DNA of 64,000 bases from Thiomicrospira aerophila AL3 (GTDB lineage: Bacteria > Pseudomonadota > Gammaproteobacteria > Thiomicrospirales > Thiomicrospiraceae), in assembly GCF_000227665.2 (NCBI RefSeq), contig NZ_CP007030.1, positions 620,001 to 684,000 on the forward strand. Reading direction: 5' to 3'. The notes beneath the pieces were generated by a model. The model was given only the letters and a program-made list of their open reading frames with translations. It had not been told where the DNA came from and did no database searches. Both the position numbers and the translations under genes were made by a program. Below, in pieces: positions 27,724 through 36,785 of this stretch (position 1 is the stretch's first letter; each line of letters starts with the position of its first letter).

Positions 27724-28947
27724 ATGCCTAATTTTCGGTTGACCTTTATTACGACAGATGGACGGGTTAAAACGGATGAGTGGGAGATGCCCTCTGAGGC
27801 AAGTGTGCGCCAGCTACTTGACGAGCAGGGCCGTGTGCTGATTCGGCTAAAACGCATTGATCTTGACCTTAAACAGCGCGGGTTATCAGGGTTAATGCGT
27901 CGATTTAACTTAACTCGCAGCCGCCAGTTTGATTGTGTGCAACTGACTGAAGACTGGGTGGCCTTGCTCGCCTCGGGATTGAGCGTTAGCGATTCTCTTC
28001 AAACCCTATTAGAGTGGCAGCAAGATAGCGCCACCACGGCAAATTCAGTATTAGGTTCGGCACTCCAGCAAGTGGTGGTGCGGCTGCATGAGGGGATGCC
28101 ACTTGACCAGGCCTGGCAAGCATCAGGATTGCGCTTAGAGGCGACTTGGTTATTGAGTATTAAGCTAGGTATGCAAACCGCTCAATTGGTGGACGTATTG
28201 CGCCATTGGTTGGCTTTACAGCATTGGCGTCGGAGTTTTCGAGGACGGCTTAAGAAGCTGTTAACTTACCCACTGATTGCTTCGAGCATTTTAATGTTGG
28301 TATTAGGCTTTATGTTGGTTTGGGTTCTGCCTGATTTGATTGGATTTTTAATCGATATGAACGCCCCGATTAATCAGGCGACGCGCTCGATGTATGTTGT
28401 TTCTAATTTGTTGATATCGCAACCATGGCTTTTGTTAACCGGTTTGTTAGGCACGGCGCTGGCCTTTTGGCTAGGAATTAAATTACTTGGATCACAACGT
28501 ATTCCTTATATAGGGCGTGTGACTTTAGCGCTTGAACGGGCCTATTTAATGCGTCAATTTCATTGGTTGCTCGCCACAGGTACTACGCTACACGATGCGG
28601 TAGGGCAAATGATCGCTAATAATCCTTCAACTGAGCGAAAAACTCAGTTGCAAGCCCTGCACGATCAACTGGCACAAGGGGTGCCTATGCCGCAGGCTGT
28701 GGCACAAAACTTGGCCTTACCTGGATTTAGTCAGAAGCTATTAACCCTGGCTGAAAAAACCGGTCAGCTCGCGCCGGTGATGCAGCAACTCGCTGATTAT
28801 TTTGAAGCGCAGGCCAAGCAGCAACTGGACCGTTTGGAACCTTGGGTTGAACCTATTACGACGCTAGTGCTTGGAGGTGTTGTAGTCTGGATGATCTTGG
28901 CTATTTTAGGCCCAGTTTATGGGATGATGGCGCATGCGATTTTTTAA
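27724..28947 (+). CDS. mshG: Pilus inner-membrane platform protein, GspF/MshG family
   Basis: Polytopic platform protein that couples the ATPase to pilin assembly. The 407 residues contain two repeats of the GspF domain (first FDCVQLTEDWVALLASGLSV, second MRQFHWLLATGTTLHDAVGQ) and three main hydrophobic segments near 180-205, 230-250 and 375-400. The start ATG is 2 bases after the mshE stop. Its end overlaps the next gene by 14 bases, so translation is coupled. Family assignment is firm; MshG is chosen over PilC because of the neighbouring secretin and ATPase. Confidence 0.88.
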   Translation: MPNFRLTFITTDGRVKTDEWEMPSEASVRQLLDEQGRVLIRLKRIDLDLKQRGLSGLMRRFNLTRSRQFDCVQLTEDWVALLASGLSVSDSLQTLLEWQQDSATTANSVLGSALQQVVVRLHEGMPLDQAWQASGLRLEATWLLSIKLGMQTAQLVDVLRHWLALQHWRRSFRGRLKKLLTYPLIASSILMLVLGFMLVWVLPDLIGFLIDMNAPINQATRSMYVVSNLLISQPWLLLTGLLGTALAFWLGIKLLGSQRIPYIGRVTLALERAYLMRQFHWLLATGTTLHDAVGQMIANNPSTERKTQLQALHDQLAQGVPMPQAVAQNLALPGFSQKLLTLAEKTGQLAPVMQQLADYFEAQAKQQLDRLEPWVEPITTLVLGGVVVWMILAILGPVYGMMAHAIF

Positions 28948-30295
28948 ATCTAAAACAACCTTAGCGTTAAGTTGGTTTGATGGTCGAGAACTCAGCTCAG
29001 TTAGTACAGTATCGTCTGATAGCAGGTCATTGGTGGTGCTGTTGAGTAGCGATGAATCTTGTCAGTGGCAAGTACGCCCTAAGTTGCAGCTATGGCAGGC
29101 CTGGTCTTGGATGCGTGCGCTAGTGCGGCGCGCGCGCTATAGCGCTATAGATTCAGCCTCGCGTCGTTTCTATGCCTGGCCGATTATGCGTCGCTGGCAA
29201 GGGCAAGCGGTGTATTTGCAGCAACAATGGGAGCCGCACCAGGTTGATCTGTGCAACCTTAATGACCAGCTTGGCATTGGGTTATATGGTTTTAATCAAT
29301 GGTGGCAGGCCTGGTGGCCACAAAGTGCCTTGCAATCGTTATTGGTGGGGCAGCCAAAACAAGCATGGGTAATGGTGCATTTACAGCTGGCGCCTAAGCG
29401 GTGGGTGCAAGTTGCCCATTACCAGCAGCAGGCCTGCTGGTGGCGAGTGCTCAGTGAACGCGAGGCAATCAACTGGTCGTTTGAATATCAACGTTTTGTC
29501 GATTATTTGCAACAACAACCGCTACCGCCTGCGCAAGGCCCCTCATGTTTAATTTGGATAGATCAGCAGGGATATCGGGTGATATCAAATCCAGATGACA
29601 AAGCGGTTTGGATGCCCGATTCAACTTCTGCTATAACGCATGCTGTTCCACACGCCTGTGCGTTTGATGCACCTCAGGTGCTGACTCGTTTACAGCGCGT
29701 AAAACCGATTTATGCCTTGGCACCTTGGTTTCAAACTTATTTGACCCAGTTAAGACGCAGGAGTTTGATCAAGTTGAATGTGTTCTTAGCCGTTTGGTTA
29801 ATCTTATGGCTTGTGGCATTAATGCTGTTTGATCCGCTTTGGCGTACTGATAGCAATAAAGGACATCCGCTCCAGTATTCGTTTAAACAGAGTGCTCAGC
29901 TTGATCCGCCTCTTACTCGTCAGCAACAACAGCAAATTACCAGTGAGTTACTGGCATTTCAACAACGCTACCAGGCCTGGCAATCCCAATCTGTTAAGGA
30001 GTATACCCAGGCTATATGGCAACACTTGACTGACTATGGCATGGGCGTTGAAAAAGTGCAGTGGGCTTGGCAGTCTGAAGGCTATTGGCAGTGGCAGGTT
30101 AAAGCGCAATTAGCCGGATCTCAGCGTCATCAGCTAGTTGAGATTTTAGAGGACTTTGCGCATCAACAGTCCTTAACCGGACGGTTGGAGCAGTGGAGTG
30201 TGGATTTGCAGGGTTTAGAGATTGAATTGGGGCGATTACATGACCCTCAGCAGGGTAGCGTTATGGTTAATTGGACGTGGCAATTATGGCCTTAA
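28934..30295 (+). CDS. Trp/Gln-rich single-pass pilus assembly protein (possible MshI or GspL/PilM-PilN equivalent)
   Basis: Not recognised by sequence. It is a 453-residue protein with one clear membrane segment at about 278-300 (NVFLAVWLILWLVALMLF). A basic RRRS just before the segment puts the long N-terminal part in the cytoplasm and about 150 C-terminal residues in the periplasm. That is the topology of MshI/GspL, which combines a PilM-like cytoplasmic domain with a PilN-like periplasmic domain, and the gene sits where mshI-like genes would be expected. Composition is extreme: by hand count about 33 Trp and about 60 Gln. It overlaps both neighbours, so it belongs to the operon. Function is inferred from position and topology only. 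Confidence 0.75.
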   Translation: MRFFKSKTTLALSWFDGRELSSVSTVSSDSRSLVVLLSSDESCQWQVRPKLQLWQAWSWMRALVRRARYSAIDSASRRFYAWPIMRRWQGQAVYLQQQWEPHQVDLCNLNDQLGIGLYGFNQWWQAWWPQSALQSLLVGQPKQAWVMVHLQLAPKRWVQVAHYQQQACWWRVLSEREAINWSFEYQRFVDYLQQQPLPPAQGPSCLIWIDQQGYRVISNPDDKAVWMPDSTSAITHAVPHACAFDAPQVLTRLQRVKPIYALAPWFQTYLTQLRRRSLIKLNVFLAVWLILWLVALMLFDPLWRTDSNKGHPLQYSFKQSAQLDPPLTRQQQQQITSELLAFQQRYQAWQSQSVKEYTQAIWQHLTDYGMGVEKVQWAWQSEGYWQWQVKAQLAGSQRHQLVEILEDFAHQQSLTGRLEQWSVDLQGLEIELGRLHDPQQGSVMVNWTWQLWP

Positions 30296-31182
30296 AAACC
30301 TTGGCTAAACCGCTGGCGGTAACCATGTTGCTAAGCAGTGGTTTAGCGCTATTGGGTAGTTGGCACGGATTAGCCTATCAACAGACGCGTGTGCAACAGC
30401 AAGCTACCGCTCAATACCAACAGCAATTAGCCGCGCAAGCCGAATATCAAACCTGGTTAGCGAGCGTGCAAGCCATGCAGCCTGCACTGAGTTTGTTACA
30501 GCTCGATGCAACGGCCAATGACTGGTTAACCGCCTTAAACAAGTGGCAGCAGGCGCATCAGCAGGCCTGGCCAGACCTTGAACTCACTCAGTCGCAACCC
30601 GCTTACAATTGGCAGCGTTATCAGTTGCACAAGCAGTTGCGGATTAAGGATCTGGCTGATTACCAGGCTTGGTTGGTTTGGCAGGCCGAGCCATTTCATC
30701 CTGGTTTATTACCTGTGCAATGTCGTTGGCTAAGTCAAGGGCATCGTCTGAAAGTTGATCAGCCTAGTCAAGCGTTTAAAGGTACGATTGACTGTATTTG
30801 GCAACTGGATGTTTGGCAGCGGTTAATCGGTTCTGAACACGCTATCTCTGTGTCACCTCAAGCGCTACAGGATGATGATATTTATCAAGCGTTTGTGCCT
30901 GATACGCCAACTGCTAGTCTCGTTAAATCTTCACAAGCTGCTACAACAGCACCTGTCTCTGCCACACCTATTCCGGCGGCGGTTTTTTCCGGAGTGGTCG
31001 CGGATGGACAGCAGCAGTATGTCAATATTGACAATGTTTGGTCGAAGTTGCCAATGAATTGGTGTCATTGGCAGATTAAGCATTACGATGGTTATGCGCT
31101 ATGGCTTAGTTCATCCGAAGCGTCCGGCAGGCCCCAGCTTATTCCGCTAGGGCAGCCTTTGCCGAATTGCACAAGGGATTAA
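30286..31182 (+). CDS. Pilus assembly protein, possible PilO/PilP-like fusion (MshJ+MshK-like)
   Basis: Not clearly recognised. From the ATG at 30286 it has 298 residues. A membrane segment at about 10-28 (VTMLLSSGLALLGSW) is followed by a Gln-rich coiled coil (about 32-65), as in PilO/GspM/MshJ proteins. The C-terminal 70 residues (VFSGVVADGQQQYVNIDNVW...GYALWLSS) resemble the PilP/GspC/MshK beta domain that docks on the secretin. It may therefore combine two proteins that are separate in Vibrio. Trp and Gln are abundant. It starts inside the preceding gene; TTG 30271 and GTG 30277 are alternative starts. Its stop overlaps the convergent prepilin stop. Confidence 0.65.
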   Translation: MALKTLAKPLAVTMLLSSGLALLGSWHGLAYQQTRVQQQATAQYQQQLAAQAEYQTWLASVQAMQPALSLLQLDATANDWLTALNKWQQAHQQAWPDLELTQSQPAYNWQRYQLHKQLRIKDLADYQAWLVWQAEPFHPGLLPVQCRWLSQGHRLKVDQPSQAFKGTIDCIWQLDVWQRLIGSEHAISVSPQALQDDDIYQAFVPDTPTASLVKSSQAATTAPVSATPIPAAVFSGVVADGQQQYVNIDNVWSKLPMNWCHWQIKHYDGYALWLSSSEASGRPQLIPLGQPLPNCTRD

Positions 31183-31805
31183 ATCTCAAAACAGACGGTG
31201 CGATGATTGTCATCTGCAGCAAAATTACTATCACTACTCGATATGAGCGTGGAGTTGTGCACCAGGCGCGCGCGCCCACTGCCTAGGCTTTCAGTACCAT
31301 CTATAAGGCGAATCAGGTGGTTAATATGACTGTCGTCGTTGATTTCTGCGTAACACACTGCCCAGTTAAAGCTATTACTGCCATTGTTAGCAAGGTTGGC
31401 ACTACCTAGGGTGCCATTGGGGCTGCCGCTACTCGTACCGTTTTTAACCAAGTAAATTGGTCCCCCCAAGCTGTGTTGTGATTTAGGGTTGATAAAACCG
31501 GTGTTATTGAGTTCGCTAAGTAAACGCTGACTATCAGCTTGCCAGCCGTTACCATCGGTTTGGGCGCGAGTGAGGATGTTGCCATAACGTTGTTCATAAC
31601 TCACCAAGGCCATAGCGTAATTGTTGACATCATTGGCGGCGGTGCTGATTCTGGCATTGGTAATAAGTTCAGCGCCTTTCATAATACCGGCAATCAGTAA
31701 GCCGATGATAACCAATACGATAGCGATTTCAATTAACGAAAAACCGCCTTGGCGTTTTAATGATTTGTGATGTTTGAGTAAAGTGAAGCGAGTTGTTTTG
31801 GTCAT
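31179..31805 (-). CDS. Type IV prepilin-like protein
   Basis: A 208-residue prepilin. The class III leader ends in RQGG (Gly20-Gly21), and the mature protein starts FSLIEIAIVLVIIGLLIAGI with the conserved Glu5 (Glu26 of the precursor). The long hydrophobic helix and an alpha-C stretch with YEQRYG follow. The C-terminal part has two Cys (in WAVCYAE and RTVCFEI) that can form the usual D-loop disulphide. GGAG is seven bases before the ATG at 31805; an earlier in-frame ATG pair is less suitable. It faces the pilus operon and overlaps its last stop codon by 4 bases. No prepilin peptidase or minor pilins are in the window. Confidence 0.88.
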   Translation of the reverse strand: MTKTTRFTLLKHHKSLKRQGGFSLIEIAIVLVIIGLLIAGIMKGAELITNARISTAANDVNNYAMALVSYEQRYGNILTRAQTDGNGWQADSQRLLSELNNTGFINPKSQHSLGGPIYLVKNGTSSGSPNGTLGSANLANNGSNSFNWAVCYAEINDDSHINHLIRLIDGTESLGSGRARLVHNSTLISSSDSNFAADDNHRTVCFEI

Positions 31806-31827
31806 AATTATCTCCATCATATAAATA

Positions 31828-31843
31828 TAAGCAATATTGCTTA
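31828..31843. promoter_or_regulatory. Perfect 16-base palindrome upstream of the prepilin gene
   Basis: TAAGCAATATTGCTTA is its own reverse complement and lies 22 bases upstream of the prepilin start codon. It could be a regulator site or a short leader hairpin. It does not match the repeats in front of the secretin gene. Confidence 0.45.
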
Positions 31844-32004
31844 AATTTAATTGTAATTAAAAATAAGTATAAATACTAATAAATTTATAGGGAAATAATT
31901 TAAATCCAGTGCGATAAGTTTTACTGTTGCAGATTAATTAACAGACTCAATCGCTTTATCTGCGGGTTTGTTAGTGTTTTTCTTTGTAGGTGTGGTAATA
32001 TTGA

Positions 32005-32170
32005 AATCGTGGAATGGGGCGCGAGACCCTCGAGCCGATAAGTACAACTTTGGGGCCAGATGTTATTTGTGGTGAGTACCTCGCTTATGTCCGAGGAACC
32101 TAAACTTATAGCCTAGGCTGCCACCTTGAACCCCCGGGTTCAGGGACCGCAGCCCCATTTCACTTCTATT
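32005..32170 (+). ncRNA. ssrS: 6S RNA
   Basis: Regulatory RNA that binds sigma-70 RNA polymerase in stationary phase. The closing stem pairs 32009-32020 (GTGGAATGGGGC) with 32152-32163 (GCCCCATTTCAC), complete with one G-U pair. The conserved 6S blocks GAGCCGATA, GGTGAGTACCTCG, TCCGAGGAACC and CACCTTGAAC with GGGTTCAGGG follow in the same order as in E. coli. An extended -10 (TGGTAATAT, 31993-32001) stands just before the 5' end. ygfA begins 16 bases downstream, the classic ssrS-ygfA arrangement. The ends are estimates to within a few bases. Confidence 0.93.
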
Positions 32171-32186
32171 ATCGCTATGGACAATT

Positions 32187-32825
32187 ATGAGTCTTACGCC
32201 TACCCAACTTCGTCAATTTCTTCGACATGCCCGTCAATGCTTATCTACTCTAGAGCAAGAACAGCACGCCGATCTGGCATTTAATCACTTTAAACACTAT
32301 TGGCCTTGGTTAGCCGCGCGACCGCATGCAGCAGAAAAGAAAATACTGTTAGGTTTTATTTCAGCCGATGGTGAGTTGGCAACGGCTAAGGTGCTTGAGT
32401 GGGTGTTGGCGCAAGCAGATTGGCAATTAGCCTTACCGGTGCTGGGTGATCAACCGGGTGAAATGACCTGTGTTTTATGGGATGGACAGACGCCCTTGCA
32501 AGCTAATCGTTTTGGTATTTTAGAGCCGCAGAGTGAACGTGGACAACCAGGCCTGGCAATTCAAGCGATCAGTTGTGTATTAATGCCACTGGTTGCATTT
32601 GACCGTTATGGCCACCGAATAGGCATGGGTGGGGGCTACTATGACCGTATGCTAGCCGATCTCCGCAGTCTGCCGGAGCAACAGCGTCCTTGGTTGCTGG
32701 GGTGGGCGCATAGTTTGCAGCAGGTTGATCATCTAATACCTCAGCCATGGGATATTGCGTTAGATGCCTGTATCACCGAGCAGGCCTGTCATCATTTCAG
32801 TGCAAGTTACCGTTCTAGTCGATAA
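32187..32825 (+). CDS. ygfA: 5-formyltetrahydrofolate cyclo-ligase
   Basis: Converts 5-formyl-THF to 5,10-methenyl-THF using ATP, salvaging folate in the cytosol. It has 212 residues. The diagnostic C-terminal block DRYGHRIGMGGGYYDRML binds nucleotide and folate. The N-terminus is weaker but the length fits. It lies directly after 6S RNA, as in most Gammaproteobacteria, and is probably expressed from the 6S promoter. Its 3' end overlaps the convergent tamB gene by 19 bases. Confidence 0.92.
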   Translation: MSLTPTQLRQFLRHARQCLSTLEQEQHADLAFNHFKHYWPWLAARPHAAEKKILLGFISADGELATAKVLEWVLAQADWQLALPVLGDQPGEMTCVLWDGQTPLQANRFGILEPQSERGQPGLAIQAISCVLMPLVAFDRYGHRIGMGGGYYDRMLADLRSLPEQQRPWLLGWAHSLQQVDHLIPQPWDIALDACITEQACHHFSASYRSSR

Positions 32826-35800
32826 ATCAAGTCAATCGCATTACTGTTTTCACCACTTTCACTTTTAATCAGCCAGTTTGGCGTTAAGTTAAAAAACAGT
32901 TGCACTGCGTTTTGACCGACACCTGATAAGTTGTGGGCATAGTTGATGTAAATTTGGTCGTTAATTGCACGACCTAAAATCAAACTATTGACTTCACGAT
33001 CTTGCACATCAAAGTAGATGTCTTCTATTCCCAAGCCTCGGGTAAGATCATTCAGAATGGGCAGGTTATTTTGTAGTCCCAGTTTATACAGGGCGGTTAG
33101 CATTTGTGATTCATAGTTAGGCTCATTTTGTAGATCGCCTGCGCGACCAAAAATTAATAAATTCACAATTCTCGCTTGCGATTGAGTGGGTGTTGAATAG
33201 AACACAAATTGAGGACGCGTGGCCTGACCCGTAATATTCAATCTAGCGGTGGTCTGATCCACCACGCGGAACAGGTTGACGTCAAGACGAGGATTGTCGA
33301 GTGGGCCATTAAAATTAAATCGTGATTGATCAATTTCAATACGATTGCGTCGGTCAATATTTAAATGGCCACGTTCGATACGCACTTGACCAAAGCCTTG
33401 TGGTTCAGGCTGTTGTGGCGTTTGCACTAAATTAAGTTCACCCCCTAACCAAACCCGGGCATCCAGTCCGCGGATCTGTACATTGTCGCCAAAACCGACC
33501 GTGAAATCTAAGAATATCGGCAGGTCGGAATCCTCAACCTTAATTGGTTGCCCCTGTGCATCGAGCAGGATTTCATCACCACTGATCGCGGTGCGTGATT
33601 GCCCCGTTTCAAGAGCCAGATTGAGCTGGGTGTTTTGTAATTTTACCCCCCCCAAAATTTGAATGGCATGGGGGTGATAATTTAACCGAATGCCAATTTG
33701 ACTGTTGATGTCACCTAATGAGGTGTTCAATAACTGGAAGTTGTCACTATCGAGTCGAACGAAAATGGGTGCCATGGCCGATGGCGCATCAGGGGATTGG
33801 GTCAGCAAGCTTGGATCATAGGTGATGGCTAAGTCCAATTGGTTATTGTCGGGTTGCAGCCAACGGCCACTGATTAATAATGGCTTTGTTGCCGGGATAG
33901 GATAGATGATGTCACTGACGATGCTGATACTTTGCTCACTCAGTCCAAGCAAGGGTAAATCAAAATCCAAGGCTAAACCAAGGTTCGCACTCAGTTTCGG
34001 GGCGTCCACTGTACCGTCTAGGTCGGCCTTGAAACTGAGGTTTTGTTGATGGATTGTAATAATATTTTGCCAGTCTTTAGCAAGGTAGAGATCAACAATA
34101 TCGACTAAAAAGTGACCGCTTAAATCCGCATTAGACCAGGCCTGGTCAGGCGTTTTAGTGAGGCTGATCTGGCTGTCAAGTTGTCCATGTTGATTGAGTT
34201 GGGCTTGGCTGGTGAGATCGAGTTGATTCGGCGAGGCTTGAAGCTCATTGCGCCAGTTAAGCACGGTGAGCGGCAGCGCGGCCTCGGCGGTTTGTACATT
34301 GATAAAAAAGTAAGGCCAATTCAGGCTATTGTGCAAGGTCCAATCAAGTGTTGGGGTTTGATTGCCTTGTGGTTTAGTTAGGCGCCAATCTAGCCGTCCT
34401 TGTATAGCGAATTCGCCTAATAAAGTGATGTTGTCAGGTTGGAAGGGTGCTAACCAGGCCTGCCAAGGCAAATGCTGTGCCTGCCAACGAATTTGTTGTT
34501 GGTTACTTTCAACACAAAAGGAGGCTAGGCTATCTTGTTGCAAACACAGCGGACTGAGCGTCAGCCCCTGCTGGATACCTTGCCAGTGCCCCTGGGCGGG
34601 TTGAGCCAGTTGCCACCTATCAATAATGGGCGCATCTAACAGGAGCTCATCAATCATAAATCGAGGTTGTAAGCCGGTTACTTGCCAAGCGGACCAATCC
34701 ATTATGGCTGCCAGGTTCAGTGGTTCTGGCCAGTGATCAGTGAGGCTTAATGCCAATGATAAATCGGGTTGCGTGAGCTCCAAGCGGTTCTGGGTTTGAC
34801 CAGCTTGGGGCGACTTGTCGATGGCTTGACGGCTAAAGCTGAGCTGCTCGATGATGGGGGAGGTGGCCGTTTGTTGTCCTAGGTGGACTAAATGCAATTC
34901 AATTTGATGGCTTAATAGGTTATCCAAGTCACCGTTGGTGGTTAACTGGGCTTCAGTGAGTTGCCAGTCCTGCCAAGTGAGCGCATGGATTTGCCAACTT
35001 TGCGCTAGTCTAGCGCGACTTAGACTGCTCAGCAAGTCTTGGCTAGGGCTGGCTTGTCGAAGGGTCAATTCCCCCTTCAGTTGACCTGAGAGGTCAGGAT
35101 GAAACTGTTCTAAACGAGGTGCATTAAGCTGTAAGTCTAAGGAGAGGTTTTCGTTCAACTGCGCAGCGAGTTCGAGTTGGTTATCACCTAGATAAAAACG
35201 CAACTTATCGAGGATAAGCTGACTGCGATCTTTGGCAAGACTTAAGGCCAAATCAAACTGACCATCAATGTCACCATAACGCACTTCGCTTGCTAACCAA
35301 TCAAGTTGATAAAGATCAGGCCTGCTAAGACGGCTTAGCGCATGGCCACTAAATTCGAACTTGGACGGTAGGCCTGTCAAACTCAGCTTGGGTACATTTA
35401 AAATAATACTTCGCTCATCCCAATCGAGTAGCTGGATGCCACTATCTAAGCTGAATAACCAGGCCTGCTGATCCTCTTTGTCGTTGTTACTTAGCGTGCC
35501 GGGTAGGATGAAATCTTGCGTATTGATGCGCAGCTGGCCGGTTTTGTTGTCGGCATTCCACAGCATGACTTGGTGCAGGGTGCCGTGATCTTGAAGGGTT
35601 AGCGCGGTTTGTGCATTAATTTCTGTTTGGTGATTCACGTTGGGGGTGAAGGCAATTCGGTTTGCCAACTTAATTTCAGGAAGATTATGGCTTTGGATAC
35701 GCAGCTTCTGATGGGTTTCAAGCGCTTGCACAAACCAACTGCCTTGGCCGTGACTGCTAAATTCAATTGCCTGTAGCTCAATAGGTAATGTGAGAGCTGC

Positions 35801-36775
35801 AAATGGGTCGTTAGCAGGCCTGGTGATGTTTAATTGCGTATCCCAATCTAGCGCCTGTTCGTTGCCGACCAACTGCTGTTGCCAGTCTAACTCAATGGGG
35901 CCGGATAAAGTGAGGTGCATGGCGAGGCGTGCTTCGTGAAGGTCTAGCCGCCCCTTTAGGGTGAGGGCGGGGATTTCGCTGTCAAGTGTCTGCAGGGGTT
36001 CTTGTACTGAGGCAGGCAGCAGACTAAAGTCTTGCCATTGATCGAGAGCTGCTTGCCACTCAATCTGTGTATGCTGGGCATGATGATAGTGCAGCATTGC
36101 TTCAAGAGTAAGTTGACTATTGAAAGCGTTGATATCTAACTGTTTGAGCCTAAGCCGTTGTTGGTGCCAAGTTAGGGAGAGCAAAGCCTGATCGATCAAC
36201 CAGTCTTGCTCGCCTTGTTGTATCAAGGCATCATTAACCTGCAGCTGTTGTAAATTGATATCCCATGAGATGGCCGAGAAGGGCGCAAATAATTGATGCA
36301 GATCGCGAGTATCAAAGGCTAAATTTTGCAGACTTTGCCAGTCTAAAGGCTGCTCTGCTGCTGGCTTATCAGCAGTAATGATGCGAAGCTGAGGTGCTTT
36401 AATCTCTAAGCGTTTGATATTGATGTCTTGCTGGAATAGGCGATGAGGCAACCATTTAATGCTTAATTCACTGATCGTTACAGTCGCGGTGAGATCATCA
36501 TCAGCTGAATGAGCCGGAAAGTAAAAATCTTTTAACCTAATACCTTGATAAAGTGGCCCTTCAAGTTTACCAATGCTAAGACCCTTTGGCCAATAATCGG
36601 CTACTAGTGGCGATTCACTGGCCCAGTCGTATAAAGCCTGGGGTGCTTGTGGATGTGAAATGACCCACAAGATGGCTAAGCTTAGCAGGCCTGCTAAAAT
36701 CAAAGTGACCGACGCTAAAAAGCTTATCAGCGCTAACAGGGTGCGTAGGATGATTTTTTTGAGGTTTAGGACCAT
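32807..36775 (-). CDS. tamB: Translocation and assembly module protein TamB
   Basis: Large AsmA-like protein of 1322 residues spanning the periplasm as a long beta groove. It works with TamA in outer-membrane biogenesis, now thought to include phospholipid transport. The N-terminal membrane anchor (about 9-35, LLALISFLASVTLILAGLLS) is followed by low-identity beta repeats. The C-terminal DUF490 domain has VRIERGHLNIDRRNRIEI and GPLDNPRLDVNLFR and the usual ending AIDLIYRLER. It starts 10 bases after tamA. Its end overlaps ygfA on the other strand. Confidence 0.93.
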   Translation of the reverse strand: MVLNLKKIILRTLLALISFLASVTLILAGLLSLAILWVISHPQAPQALYDWASESPLVADYWPKGLSIGKLEGPLYQGIRLKDFYFPAHSADDDLTATVTISELSIKWLPHRLFQQDINIKRLEIKAPQLRIITADKPAAEQPLDWQSLQNLAFDTRDLHQLFAPFSAISWDINLQQLQVNDALIQQGEQDWLIDQALLSLTWHQQRLRLKQLDINAFNSQLTLEAMLHYHHAQHTQIEWQAALDQWQDFSLLPASVQEPLQTLDSEIPALTLKGRLDLHEARLAMHLTLSGPIELDWQQQLVGNEQALDWDTQLNITRPANDPFAALTLPIELQAIEFSSHGQGSWFVQALETHQKLRIQSHNLPEIKLANRIAFTPNVNHQTEINAQTALTLQDHGTLHQVMLWNADNKTGQLRINTQDFILPGTLSNNDKEDQQAWLFSLDSGIQLLDWDERSIILNVPKLSLTGLPSKFEFSGHALSRLSRPDLYQLDWLASEVRYGDIDGQFDLALSLAKDRSQLILDKLRFYLGDNQLELAAQLNENLSLDLQLNAPRLEQFHPDLSGQLKGELTLRQASPSQDLLSSLSRARLAQSWQIHALTWQDWQLTEAQLTTNGDLDNLLSHQIELHLVHLGQQTATSPIIEQLSFSRQAIDKSPQAGQTQNRLELTQPDLSLALSLTDHWPEPLNLAAIMDWSAWQVTGLQPRFMIDELLLDAPIIDRWQLAQPAQGHWQGIQQGLTLSPLCLQQDSLASFCVESNQQQIRWQAQHLPWQAWLAPFQPDNITLLGEFAIQGRLDWRLTKPQGNQTPTLDWTLHNSLNWPYFFINVQTAEAALPLTVLNWRNELQASPNQLDLTSQAQLNQHGQLDSQISLTKTPDQAWSNADLSGHFLVDIVDLYLAKDWQNIITIHQQNLSFKADLDGTVDAPKLSANLGLALDFDLPLLGLSEQSISIVSDIIYPIPATKPLLISGRWLQPDNNQLDLAITYDPSLLTQSPDAPSAMAPIFVRLDSDNFQLLNTSLGDINSQIGIRLNYHPHAIQILGGVKLQNTQLNLALETGQSRTAISGDEILLDAQGQPIKVEDSDLPIFLDFTVGFGDNVQIRGLDARVWLGGELNLVQTPQQPEPQGFGQVRIERGHLNIDRRNRIEIDQSRFNFNGPLDNPRLDVNLFRVVDQTTARLNITGQATRPQFVFYSTPTQSQARIVNLLIFGRAGDLQNEPNYESQMLTALYKLGLQNNLPILNDLTRGLGIEDIYFDVQDREVNSLILGRAINDQIYINYAHNLSGVGQNAVQLFFNLTPNWLIKSESGENSNAIDLIYRLER

Positions 36776-36785
36776 AACATCATCT

